Below are positions 38,138 to 46,618 of a DNA stretch of 64,000 nucleotides, piece after piece. The notes under the pieces were generated by a model. The model was not told where the DNA came from. It saw only the letters and a list, made by a program, of their open reading frames with translations, and did no database searches. The stretch is from NCBI RefSeq assembly GCF_002874965.1, contig NZ_CP025624.1, positions 4,092,001-4,156,000 of the forward strand, given 5' to 3'. Position 1 is the stretch's first letter, and each line of letters opens with the position of its first letter. Both the position numbers and the translations under genes were made by a program. Source of the DNA: Pseudomonas sp. NC02 (lineage in GTDB: Bacteria; Pseudomonadota; Gammaproteobacteria; Pseudomonadales; Pseudomonadaceae).

Positions 38138-38781
38138 ATATCCGTTATTTTGGTGATGGCTTGTATCGGTTCCGCTCTTACAGCGGCTCACTTTTGAACA
38201 GCGCAAAAGTAAACAAAACGCTCTTGCCCCACCACTCGGCTCCTCGCTTAGGCTCGGAGTGCCCAAGATCAAGATCAAAAGCAGATCAAGAGCACAGCGG
38301 CCTACCGGCCGGCTTGAGTGTTGAAGAGCAAAATCAAAAGCTAAAGCGGGCACGGTCCACTGTAGGAGCTGGCTTGCCGGCGATGGCATCAACTGGGTGT
38401 ACCTGATGTACCGAGGTGTCTGCATCGCAGGCAAGCCAGCTCCTACAGAAAAACAGAACCACCCCCACCCGTAGCAGCTGTCGAGCGCCAGCGAGGCTGC
38501 GTGCTTTTGATCTTGATCTGCGGGCCCCATTAACCACGATGGCCGCAAGTAGGCACGGTGGAGCGGGTAAATCGGCAAGGATGCCGATTTAGCCGCGCCG
38601 GGCCATGGATGGCCCGTCGCGGCGGCCCGCGGAGCCTTGCCGGAGTGCGGGCATGCCGAGCCTAAGCGAGGCACCGAGTGGTGGGGCAAAGCGTTTTTTG
38701 GTTACTTTTTTAGGCGTTTGTAAAAAAGTGACCCGCTGTAAGAGCGGAACCATAAGTAGCCGTTACCGAAGGAACGGATAT
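38138..38781. mobile_element. MITE-like inverted-repeat element A (644 bp), non-coding
   Basis: Terminal inverted repeats ATATCCGTT (38138-38146) and AACGGATAT (38773-38781) bound a long imperfect palindrome. The left arm has CCGCTCTTACAGCGGCTCAC and a Lys-rich AAAGTAAAC tract, then CCCCACCACTCGGCTCCTCG; the right arm has their complements. A REPIN (38361-38448) and a GTAGCAGCTGTCGAGCGCCA unit sit in the middle. No credible gene is inside. A shorter relative in the same orientation lies at 49027-49386. Confidence 0.8.
38361..38448. repeat. REPIN (TGTAGGAGCTGGCTTGCC variant) nested in element A
   Basis: Arms TGTAGGAGCTGGCTTGCCGG and GCAAGCCAGCTCCTACA are inverted around a spacer with GATGTACCGAGGTGTC. 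The equivalent position in element B holds a TGTGGGAGCTGGCTTGCC version. Confidence 0.93.
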
Positions 38782-38793
38782 GTACTCAATCAA

Positions 38794-39771
38794 TCAATCA
38801 AACCACTCCCCCCGCTCAAGAAACGTATTCCGAATCATCTCCACCACCCACCCCACCTCCAGCGGATGCCGCACATCAGCACTCACCCCCATCCAGACCT
38901 GCCGCTGCATCCCCTCCAGAAATACCCCATCCAACGCCGTCAACCCACGATCAAAACAACTCATATACCGCGGCAACAACCCAATACACGCACTGCACCG
39001 AATCATCTCCAGCATCAGCGGATACGCTTCCACCCGCACTACCCCCGCCAGCCGCTGCTCCACCAGGCTATTCCACGGCCGCAGCGCCTCCACCTGCCGG
39101 TCCGGCTGCCACTGCACCAACATATAATCCGCAAGGTCTTCAATGCTGTCCGGCCGCACCGCCAACCGCGAATACCGCTTGGCAATATGCGGCGAATAAT
39201 CCAACCGCGCCAACACCTCTGGCGCCCCAATGGCAAAACTCGGCCCCGCCCCCGGCGAATCCATCCCCGACAACCACACCACCACATCCGCATCCAGCGC
39301 CTGCAACCCCAACTCGCTGTCGATGGAAATGATCTCCAGCCGCACACTCGCATTGCGCCGCAACAGGGCAATCAGGTCCCGCCCCAGAATGTCATGCAGG
39401 ATCGACTCGGCAACCGCCAGCCGAATCAACGGCTGCTCCAGCACCGGCAAGCGTCGCTCATGCGCCAGGGCAATCAACTGCGCCTGCAACTGCTGCCCTT
39501 CACGACTCAGGGCCAGGACATTGCCCTGATAGCTGAACAGCGAACGCCGCAGTTGCTCTTCCAGCTGCGCCAGGCGCTTGCGCAACTGCGTGGCCTTGAT
39601 ATTGAGGCTGCGAGCCGCCTGCATGAAACACCCACAGCGGGCGCTGATCAGGAAATACTGCGCCACCTCGGGCTCGATGGCGGCCGCCAGGGCCAGCCAG
39701 GCCTCGCGGGATTCGGTCGACGCACGATAAGGCGCGACGCCGTGGGGTACAGCCGGTTCAACAAATACCAT
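38794..39771 (-). CDS. LysR-type regulator of the pdt-like locus
   Basis: This 325-residue protein has a LysR winged helix (QYFLISARCGCFMQAARSLNIKATQLRKRLAQLEEQL) and a periplasmic-binding-like effector domain (LIRLAVAESILHDILGRDL). The ATG at 39771 follows GGAG. P. aeruginosa has a LysR gene (PA0701) at the corresponding end of the PA0690-PA0701 locus, so this is probably its counterpart. It ends 13 bases from element A. Confidence 0.85.
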   Translation of the reverse strand: MVFVEPAVPHGVAPYRASTESREAWLALAAAIEPEVAQYFLISARCGCFMQAARSLNIKATQLRKRLAQLEEQLRRSLFSYQGNVLALSREGQQLQAQLIALAHERRLPVLEQPLIRLAVAESILHDILGRDLIALLRRNASVRLEIISIDSELGLQALDADVVVWLSGMDSPGAGPSFAIGAPEVLARLDYSPHIAKRYSRLAVRPDSIEDLADYMLVQWQPDRQVEALRPWNSLVEQRLAGVVRVEAYPLMLEMIRCSACIGLLPRYMSCFDRGLTALDGVFLEGMQRQVWMGVSADVRHPLEVGWVVEMIRNTFLERGEWFD

Positions 39772-39822
39772 GGGAGACTCCCTGTCTTGTGGGTACTGTG
39801 CATCCAATGCGGTGATACGGTT

Positions 39823-40758
39823 TTACTCCAGTACCTTATTCAGCTCGGCGCCATCGATACTCAAGGTCGCGGTATTGAGCATGCCTTCCAGGTAGGCCTT
39901 GGCAATCTGCTCCTGGCGTTGCGCACGCAAGGCCTCGGTCAAGCGGCCACGCAGTTCATCCAGCGTGGCGGTGCGCGCCGGTTGTTGCCCAGTGAGTTTG
40001 AGCACGTGAAAACCCGCCGCACTCTGCACCGGCTCCGACACCCCGCCCGTCTTGAGCCGCGCCACCACACCGCGCATTTCAGGCACCAGTTGCTGCAATG
40101 GCTGCATCCCGGAATCGCCACCGCGCCGGGCGCTGTCGGGGTCCTGGGAATACTGGCTGGCCAGGGCGGCAAACTCGCCCGGCGAGGCCTGCGCCTTGCG
40201 GCTCAACTCCTGGGCCTGGCGGCGCACATTGTCGACGGTTTGCGGGTCGCTCACGGCCAGGAAAATCTGGCTGACCTGGTACAACGGCGGCGTCACCCAT
40301 TGTGCCTTGCCGCTGTCATAGGCTTGCTGCAGTTCGGCGGCGCTGGGGTAATCCGTCGGCACCTGGCTGACCGACAACATGTAGTCGCGAAACACGATCT
40401 GCTCGGTGGCGGCGCGGGTCTGTTGCTCCACCTCCGGGCGCTGCCGCCAGCCCTGGGCATCGGCCTGTTCAAGCACGGCCTTTTGCGCCAGGCGCGAACG
40501 CAGCCAGGTTTCCAGGGCGCCACGGTTGCCACGCAACTGCTCGCGGGTTTCCACCGGCAAGGCGGCCAACACCGACTTGAGTTCGGCGAGGTCGATCTGC
40601 TGGTTGCCCAGGCGCGCCACCGCCGGGCCGCCCTTCACGGCCAGCGGTGCAGGCTGCTGGGCTGCGACCGGGTCACTGCCCGGCCGCAGGCTCAACCCCA
40701 CCGCGACCGCCAGCACCACCAGGGCGCCAGCGCCGACCACCAGGGTTGGTTTCTTCAC
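39823..40758 (-). CDS. Membrane-anchored parvulin-type peptidyl-prolyl isomerase (PA0699-like)
   Basis: This 311-residue protein has an N-terminal signal anchor (about 7-24), a SurA-like helical region and a central PpiC/rotamase domain (YQVSQIFLAV, ASQYSQDPDSARRGGDSGM, GFHVLKLTGQQ). It would assist folding of an exported or outer-membrane protein in the periplasm. Its start overlaps the YbjN-like gene stop by 4 bases. As the last gene of the phdA-pdtB operon it fits a chaperone for the secreted or outer-membrane part. Confidence 0.88.
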   Translation of the reverse strand: MKKPTLVVGAGALVVLAVAVGLSLRPGSDPVAAQQPAPLAVKGGPAVARLGNQQIDLAELKSVLAALPVETREQLRGNRGALETWLRSRLAQKAVLEQADAQGWRQRPEVEQQTRAATEQIVFRDYMLSVSQVPTDYPSAAELQQAYDSGKAQWVTPPLYQVSQIFLAVSDPQTVDNVRRQAQELSRKAQASPGEFAALASQYSQDPDSARRGGDSGMQPLQQLVPEMRGVVARLKTGGVSEPVQSAAGFHVLKLTGQQPARTATLDELRGRLTEALRAQRQEQIAKAYLEGMLNTATLSIDGAELNKVLE

Positions 40759-41243
40759 AGGGCAGGCGCCTCTTCACGGGCATCGACGGCAGGCGCGGCG
40801 TCGGCCTGGGCTTGAAGCTGGGCGGCTTGCTGGCTGTATTCACGCAGGTAGACGATGAATTCCTGCAGCAGGCGATCCCACAATTCCAGCTGATTGCGCA
40901 AGTACGGCGCACCCACGCCGGCGGCCACCACGTCCATCTCCATCAGCAGGAACTCACCCTGCAACGACAACCGCGCAAAACGTCGGGAAGCGTTCCAGAC
41001 CTGGGCCAGCCCCTCGGGCAATTCGCCCTGCACCCGCAGCGCGCAGCTGTAGGTGAAGTCCACGTAGCTGCCCTGCTCTGCCGCCGGGTTGCCGAAACGC
41101 ACGGCGAAGCCGATGCCCTGGCTTGCGCTGAGCAATTGCACGATGCCGTTCTGCTCGGTCTGGTTGACCCGGTAGCCGGCTTCCTGCAGCAGCTCGGTCA
41201 AGGCTTGCGGGGTCACGCTGGTGATCAGTTGTACGTCGCTCAT
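40755..41243 (-). CDS. YbjN-domain protein
   Basis: This 162-residue protein has a YbjN-type fold (LITSVTPQALTELLQEAGYRVN, FLLMEMDVVAAGVGAPYLRNQLELW), related to type III chaperone-like folds. It ends in an Ala/Gln-rich tail. There is no signal peptide. It lies between the coiled-coil and parvulin genes of the operon and overlaps the parvulin gene by 4 bases. A chaperone-like or regulatory role is possible but unproven. Confidence 0.75.
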   Translation of the reverse strand: MSDVQLITSVTPQALTELLQEAGYRVNQTEQNGIVQLLSASQGIGFAVRFGNPAAEQGSYVDFTYSCALRVQGELPEGLAQVWNASRRFARLSLQGEFLLMEMDVVAAGVGAPYLRNQLELWDRLLQEFIVYLREYSQQAAQLQAQADAAPAVDAREEAPAL

Positions 41244-41263
41244 AGGGGTCTCTTCCTTGTCGA

Positions 41264-41890
41264 TCAATGATTAGTGACGGTCTGTGGAGCATCGAACCGA
41301 TTAAGGTAAAGGCCGTCACCAAAACCCTGGGCGAGTTCCTCGAACTTGACCCGGGTGCTGCTGGCGAACGGTTGGCGGATGCTCATCACGTCGGCCACGT
41401 CGATTTTTTCGTAGGCCGTCAGCAACTGCTGGGCCACGTCGTACATCTGTTGATTCTTGACTGAACATTGCTGCACTTGTGTGTCACGTTCCGTGAGTTG
41501 CGCCTGCAAGCGTGCGCGCTCGGTTTCTTTGCCCCGGGCGATTACCAGCAAGTCTTCATAGGCTTTCTTGAACTTGCCCACCTGCTCATTGCTCGCGGCC
41601 ACCTGGGCCTGGGCCTGGCTGTGCAGACTCTGTTGCTGGCCCACCAGTTGCTCGGCCACGCCACGGGTCTTTTCCAGTTCGGCGGTCAGTTGCTTGACCT
41701 GCGCCTGGGCCTGCTTGGCCTGGGTTTCGGCGGCGATGCGTGCGGCACTGGCCTGGGCCTGCTCGCTTTGCAGCGCCTGCAACTGCTGGGTGGTGCTGCG
41801 CAGCTGAGTGCGCAGGCGCTCCTCCATGCCTTCAGCCGAAGCGCCGGTGGTGACGAGCAGTAGAAGCAGGCCGCAAATTCGCGTGTTCAT
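41264..41890 (-). CDS. Exported coiled-coil protein
   Basis: This 208-residue protein has a signal peptide (about 1-19, LLLLVTTGASA) and then a long Gln/Ala-rich coiled coil (residues 25-145), ending in a short globular tail. It is periplasmic by prediction. I recognise no enzyme motif. In the operon it sits between the porin and YbjN-like genes and could span the periplasm or organise the ExbBD/TonB/porin parts. Confidence 0.8.
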   Translation of the reverse strand: MNTRICGLLLLLVTTGASAEGMEERLRTQLRSTTQQLQALQSEQAQASAARIAAETQAKQAQAQVKQLTAELEKTRGVAEQLVGQQQSLHSQAQAQVAASNEQVGKFKKAYEDLLVIARGKETERARLQAQLTERDTQVQQCSVKNQQMYDVAQQLLTAYEKIDVADVMSIRQPFASSTRVKFEELAQGFGDGLYLNRFDAPQTVTNH

Positions 41891-41907
41891 GAGCTTTCTC
41901 CGGCGCA

Positions 41908-43605
41908 TCAGAAGCGCGTGTTGAGTTCCAGTTGCATGACATCCACTTCAAACGGCGCGCCATACACTTCGGAGGCGCTGAGCCAACGGGCACTGGCGTA
42001 GATGTTCTTGTCGAGGCCGTAGTTGGCACCGATGAAATAGCCCTTGGCGTTGGTGCCGCCGAGGTGGAACGAGGAGTCGTTGAAGCCGTCCGGCAAGGCA
42101 TCCGGCTGGATGTATTTGTAGCCGGCCAGCACGTTCCAATCGCCCTTCTTGCGCATCTCCAGCGCACTGCCGAGGGTGAACTGCACCAGCAGCGCATTGC
42201 CGCCACTTTCAAACTGGCCGTCGCTGTTGAGGTTGTTGACGATCTGGCCTTCGCTGCGCTTGAGCATCTCGCCCTTGTCGTAGGCCAGGTTGTGGATGAA
42301 GTTGGTCTGGCTGCGCAGCTTGAGGTCTTCCGGCAGCTCGCTGTCCCAGGCCAGGTTGAGGTCCAGCACGTTGAACTTGGACGCCAGGCCGACGAATTGC
42401 GGTTGCGGGGTCAGGCCAGGCGTTGCCGGGTTGGGGGTGATGTCTCGCAGCAGGAACACGCTGTTGCCCTTCTGCATGAAGGCCAGGCGCGTGCCATCGG
42501 TATCGCACGCCGGCTGGCCGGCCCACGGCGAGCAAGGGCTGGAGCGTTCGCCCTGGATATCGCCGAAGTGGTAGTAGGCCATCGAGCCCTTCAGGCTGTT
42601 GCTGCGGTTGATCTTCCAGTCGGCGCCGATCTGCCCGCCGAACAGCCATTTGTTTTCGCTCTCGTCCTTGTCGAAGCCGTTGGTGGTGGCGGTGTCGGGG
42701 CTGTATTCCACCGGGAACGCGCCGAGGGTGCCGAACAGGCCCCAGTCGCTGTTGAGCTTGTGGTTGAAGATCGCCGCCACACCGTCGAAGTTGAGGTCGC
42801 CGGAATACATCATGTCGGTGGAATAGAACGGGTTGGCAAAACGTCCGGCGGTCAGGGTCATGTAGTCGGTGGTCTTCCAGGTGAGGTAGCCCTGGTCGAG
42901 CCAGATGTCTTTCTTGCCGAAGCCGCCGCCCAGGGTCTGGGTGGTGGACACCGGGTTGTTGTCGTTGCCGGTGCCGAGGCGGATGCCGGCGGTCCATTCC
43001 GGCGAGATCACGGCTTTCATGCCCAGGCGGGCGCGCAGGCGGAACAGGTTCTCGCGGTCTTCGCGGGTGTTGAGCAGCGGCGGCAATTTGGTGTTGGTGT
43101 TCTTGTTCACGTCGTAGGGGCCGCTGTCGTTGAGCTTGGCGTAATCGACGATTTCATTGCTGTTGTTGCCCGAGAAATAGCGCGACTCATCCCGCAGGCG
43201 AATATCGCCGTCGAAGCTGATGCGCGAGACCCACTCCGGGAACGTGTTGGGCTGGGCCCAGTTTTCCTGCTTGGCGGTGGCCATGACCTCGGCCTTGACC
43301 TGGTCGCGAATCTGGTCGCGCACCGCGGCCGGCACGTACTGCACCCGCACATCGCCGGGGGCCGCAGTTGGACCTGCCGCTACTGCCGTGGCGGTGCTGG
43401 CCTGACGTGCCTGCTGAGCCTCTTTTTCAGCCTGGGCGATCAGCCCGTCGGCCTGTTCCTGCTTGAGCACACCTTGCTGCACCAGCAGGCGGATCAGGTT
43501 GATCGTGGCGTTTTCCGAAGGCGCGGCGGCGGCCGTCGCCTGGCCGACCAGGGTCGCGATGACCATGCCGACCGCCAGGGTCAATCGATTCAGGTGGGAA
43601 ATCAT
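41908..43605 (-). CDS. Putative outer-membrane porin
   Basis: This 565-residue protein has a signal peptide (about 1-27), an N-terminal helical stretch (NLIRLLVQQGVLKQEQADGLI, then a Gln/Ala-rich coil) and a beta-rich barrel of about 400 residues ending in phenylalanine (LELNTRF), the outer-membrane targeting signature. It matches the 'putative porin' family with an N-terminal trimerisation-like coil. The ATG at 43605 follows AGGAG. Its place beside TonB/ExbBD suggests an energised uptake or export role for the system. Confidence 0.85.
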   Translation of the reverse strand: MISHLNRLTLAVGMVIATLVGQATAAAAPSENATINLIRLLVQQGVLKQEQADGLIAQAEKEAQQARQASTATAVAAGPTAAPGDVRVQYVPAAVRDQIRDQVKAEVMATAKQENWAQPNTFPEWVSRISFDGDIRLRDESRYFSGNNSNEIVDYAKLNDSGPYDVNKNTNTKLPPLLNTREDRENLFRLRARLGMKAVISPEWTAGIRLGTGNDNNPVSTTQTLGGGFGKKDIWLDQGYLTWKTTDYMTLTAGRFANPFYSTDMMYSGDLNFDGVAAIFNHKLNSDWGLFGTLGAFPVEYSPDTATTNGFDKDESENKWLFGGQIGADWKINRSNSLKGSMAYYHFGDIQGERSSPCSPWAGQPACDTDGTRLAFMQKGNSVFLLRDITPNPATPGLTPQPQFVGLASKFNVLDLNLAWDSELPEDLKLRSQTNFIHNLAYDKGEMLKRSEGQIVNNLNSDGQFESGGNALLVQFTLGSALEMRKKGDWNVLAGYKYIQPDALPDGFNDSSFHLGGTNAKGYFIGANYGLDKNIYASARWLSASEVYGAPFEVDVMQLELNTRF

Positions 43606-43646
43606 CTGCACACAACTCCTGTAGAAAACTGCAAAAAAGGGTTCGA

Positions 43647-44354
43647 TCAATCCGGGCGCCGGCCCTTGAGGGACAGGCGTACCGGCAGGGTCATTGAGGC
43701 GGGTGTGCGTTCCTTCAGCCGCGGTGTGGCACGCAATGCGGCCAGCACCTGGGCGTCGGTGTCGGCGTCGCCGCTGGACTTGGCGAGCTCCACGCGCGTC
43801 ACCTCGCCGTCTGCGCTCAGCCACAGGTCGGCCTGCACCGTGTAGGCCTTCTTGCGCAGCTCCGGGTCTTCCCGCAGCAGGCGCTGGAACACCCCGGCCA
43901 GGTACTGCTTGAACGTCCCGGTACCGAGCCCGCCACCACCGGAACCGGCCATGCCGCCGCCCTTGCCGGCACCGATGTTGAAACCGTCGGTACCGGACTG
44001 CGCGTCGCCGTCGATCTGCATCGGGTTGGCCAGGTCGTCCGCCGGTGAAGGCGGTGCTTCCTCCTCGGGCTTGACCTCGTCCGGGGTCGGCGTGGGCTCC
44101 GGCTCGGGGACTTTCTCCTGCACCTCGGGCTCCGGTTCCTTGGGTTTTTCCGGCGGCGGTGGTGGCGGTGGCGGCAACGGAATAATCGTCGGCACCTTGG
44201 GCGCTTCACGGCGCACGCCACTCATGTCATTGGCCCACTGCCAGAGAAACCAGGCAGCCACGGCGCCCAGCAGCAGGCCAATGCCCCACTTCAGCGGGCG
44301 CAATGGCGGCTTGTTCTTGAGGGGCGTCGGCGTGATCGGCATCTGTGCGGTCAT
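43647..44354 (-). CDS. TonB-family energy transducer
   Basis: This 235-residue protein has an N-terminal anchor (about 23-42), a long Pro/Glu/Lys-rich periplasmic spacer (residues 55-105), a glycine-rich hinge and a C-terminal TonB domain (QADLWLSADGEVTRVELAKSSGD). It would couple the ExbBD proton channel to an outer-membrane partner, plausibly the porin or TpsB protein of the same operon. It follows exbD by 3 bases. Confidence 0.9.
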   Translation of the reverse strand: MTAQMPITPTPLKNKPPLRPLKWGIGLLLGAVAAWFLWQWANDMSGVRREAPKVPTIIPLPPPPPPPPEKPKEPEPEVQEKVPEPEPTPTPDEVKPEEEAPPSPADDLANPMQIDGDAQSGTDGFNIGAGKGGGMAGSGGGGLGTGTFKQYLAGVFQRLLREDPELRKKAYTVQADLWLSADGEVTRVELAKSSGDADTDAQVLAALRATPRLKERTPASMTLPVRLSLKGRRPD

Positions 44355-44357
44355 GAC

Positions 44358-44783
44358 TCAGCCCTGGCTCGGTTTGCCGGTGACCAGCCCGACCTGGGAC
44401 AGCTCCAGGCGACGCAGCAGGTCGAGCACTTCGATGACCTTCTGGTACTGCACCATGGCGTCGCCGCGCACGATCACCGGGAAGTCCGGGTTCAGCGCTT
44501 TCTCGATGCGCAGGCGCTCTTCGAGTTCAGGCAAGGTCACCGGGTAAGCGTCGAGAAACACCTGGCCGCCATCGTTCACCGAGATGGCCTTGGTCTTGGC
44601 CTCGGACAGCGATACCGAAGCACTGGCCTTGGGCAGGTGGATCTGGATCCCCGAGACCTGGGCGGTGGCGGTGAGGATAAACATCACCAACACCACCATC
44701 AGCACGTCCACCAGGGGCGTGATGTTGATGCTGTCGACGGGTGCGTCATCGTCATCGTCGTGGGAGGCATTCACGGAAGCCAT
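44358..44783 (-). CDS. exbD2: ExbD-like biopolymer transport protein
   Basis: This 141-residue protein has one N-terminal transmembrane helix with the conserved proton-path Asp (INITPLVDVLMVVLVMFIL) and an ExbD/TolR periplasmic domain. It forms the inner-membrane motor with the ExbB-like protein encoded 11 bases upstream. The symbol follows the P. aeruginosa locus where PA0694 is exbD2. Confidence 0.9.
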   Translation of the reverse strand: MASVNASHDDDDDAPVDSINITPLVDVLMVVLVMFILTATAQVSGIQIHLPKASASVSLSEAKTKAISVNDGGQVFLDAYPVTLPELEERLRIEKALNPDFPVIVRGDAMVQYQKVIEVLDLLRRLELSQVGLVTGKPSQG

Positions 44784-44794
44784 GCTGATTCTCC

Positions 44795-46594
44795 TCAGGC
44801 CGGGACGTGGGCGTGGTGGTCGCGACGGTGCGCCGCTTCACTGTGCTGGCTCTCGCCGTGCATCTCCGCCAGGCGGGTGATGAACTCGTCGACGAACACG
44901 CGCATGTCGGCGCTGACTTCCTTGTTGCGGGTAATCAGGCGGTTGTAGCCAAACAGCGCGGGGATCGCGACAAACAGGCCCATGGCCGTGGCCAGCAAGG
45001 CCGCCGCCATACCCGGGGCGATGGCGTTGATGTTCACGTCGCCGGCCATCGCCGTGCCGAGGAACACCACCATGATCCCCAGCACGGTGCCGAGCAGGCC
45101 GATATACGGGCCACCGGCAATCGCGTTGGAGAGGGTCGACAGCTTGGCGCCGAGCTGCTGGTTTTCCCGGGTACGCACGCCGTCCATGGAGCAGCGGATG
45201 GCTTCGATGGTGGCTGCCGAGACCGACGAGGTGTCGGCGCCCTGGGCGCGGCGAGTGCGGATTTCCTTGACCGCGACCCGGTACAGTCGCCACAGCGAGG
45301 AATGGGTCAGGCGCTCGGCCAGCAACGCGTCGTCGTAGTACATCTCCAGGCGCGTACCGATCTGTGCGAATTGCTCGCGGAAGATATCGTTGGCAGCACT
45401 CACGCGACTGACCTGGCGGTTCTTGCGGAGCATGATGAACCACGACTGGAACATCATCCCCACCAGCACCAGGATGATCACCCAGGCATCCACCGGCACC
45501 GCCTTGAGCAGGAACCCCAGGCTGCCGAAGCCGAAGCCCGACTGTTCTTCATCCACGCCATAGGCCACCAGTTTCGACTCGGCGCCCTGGGCCGTGGCAT
45601 CGGCCAGCAACAGGGCTGCCGGGCGCGCGACCTTGGACAAGCGCAGTTCGTCCATGGCCCCGGTAAACGGCAGGTGCCCGCCGGCGGCTTCCGGCAAATC
45701 GGCACCGATGGCCAGTGGCGAATTGAACGCCGGCATCGCCACTGCGAGGGTCGCGGTCTCACGGCCGTTGACGTACAGCGAGACCTTGTCGCCCTCGGCG
45801 GTGAACGCCAGGTGCTGCCATTGGCCGGGGTTCAGCGGCTGGGTCGAGACGGCGCGCTGGCCGTCGATTTCAATAAACGGCATGCCCTGGTTCAAGCCCA
45901 GCAACAGGCTGTGGGCGCCCTCGCGACGGGCCACCACCACTTGCTCGCCGCTGGCCTGGTCGACCCGCAACCAGGCGCTGAAAGTGAAGGCGCCGCCCGC
46001 TGCGTGTTGCAGCGACGGGCTGGCTGGCAGCAGCAACGGCTGGCCACTGAACTGCAAGGCCCGGCCGATCACGCCGTCGATGCTCGCACCGGTGGCGTTT
46101 ACGGCAGTGTTGCCGTAGGCCGTGGTGTCCCGGGGCGGCGTGCCGTTGGCGCCGTCGAAGTGATAGAGCGCGGTGTAGTTCGGGTCGAAGGTCAACTGGC
46201 CGTTGGCAGTGGCCGGCGCCTTCTGGTTGCCGTAGTACATCCACAGGTCCTGGCGCTGGCCGCCTTCGACCTTGGGCACATCGACCCAGATCAGCGCCAT
46301 GCCCATCAGCGGGTCGAAGCTTTCGATCTGGTGGTTGAACACGGTCTTGTCATCGGCGCTGACAAAGCGCAGGTCGGCGCCGTCGTCCTTGACCCCGTCA
46401 AAGCTGAAGTTGCCGGTGTGCAGGCGCACCAGCAGCGCGGTGCGGCCCAGGGCCTGGCTGATGGCTGCGCCCTGGGAGGTGGTGTCCACCGTGATCTGTT
46501 TACGGTAGTGCCAATCGTCCTGCCACCAGGCATGGGCGGTGGCCGGGAGCGCGAAGCCCAGGCAGATCAACAGGCTCAGAAATAGGCGTTGCAT
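44795..46594 (-). CDS. exbB2: ExbB/TolQ channel protein with large periplasmic DUF2341 and LamG-like domains
   Basis: This 599-residue protein has a signal peptide (1-22), a DUF2341 segment (about 45-145; LLVRLHTGNFSFDGVKDDG, PKVEGGQRQDLWMYYGNQKA), a concanavalin/LamG-like beta domain (about 180-330; FTFSAWLRVDQASGEQ, MDELRLSKVARPAAL), a membrane segment near 370-390 and a C-terminal MotA/TolQ/ExbB channel (about 395-590; GPYIGLLGTVLGIMVVFLG). Normal ExbB is about 240 residues. The extra part would sit in the periplasm and may bind a sugar or protein ligand. Confidence 0.88.
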   Translation of the reverse strand: MQRLFLSLLICLGFALPATAHAWWQDDWHYRKQITVDTTSQGAAISQALGRTALLVRLHTGNFSFDGVKDDGADLRFVSADDKTVFNHQIESFDPLMGMALIWVDVPKVEGGQRQDLWMYYGNQKAPATANGQLTFDPNYTALYHFDGANGTPPRDTTAYGNTAVNATGASIDGVIGRALQFSGQPLLLPASPSLQHAAGGAFTFSAWLRVDQASGEQVVVARREGAHSLLLGLNQGMPFIEIDGQRAVSTQPLNPGQWQHLAFTAEGDKVSLYVNGRETATLAVAMPAFNSPLAIGADLPEAAGGHLPFTGAMDELRLSKVARPAALLLADATAQGAESKLVAYGVDEEQSGFGFGSLGFLLKAVPVDAWVIILVLVGMMFQSWFIMLRKNRQVSRVSAANDIFREQFAQIGTRLEMYYDDALLAERLTHSSLWRLYRVAVKEIRTRRAQGADTSSVSAATIEAIRCSMDGVRTRENQQLGAKLSTLSNAIAGGPYIGLLGTVLGIMVVFLGTAMAGDVNINAIAPGMAAALLATAMGLFVAIPALFGYNRLITRNKEVSADMRVFVDEFITRLAEMHGESQHSEAAHRRDHHAHVPA

Positions 46595-46618
46595 GTCAGG
46601 AGTCTCCGAAAAAAGGGG

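Noticed and set aside
36689..38689. A 666-codon minus-strand frame opposite the APC transporter
   Set aside because: It crosses element A and lacks any domain; the plus-strand transporter is clearly real.
41932..43845. A 637-codon plus-strand frame opposite the porin
   Set aside because: It mirrors the porin codons, has no start signal and no family features.
44807..46585. A 592-codon plus-strand frame opposite the ExbB fusion
   Set aside because: Antisense shadow of a gene with recognisable domains on the other strand.
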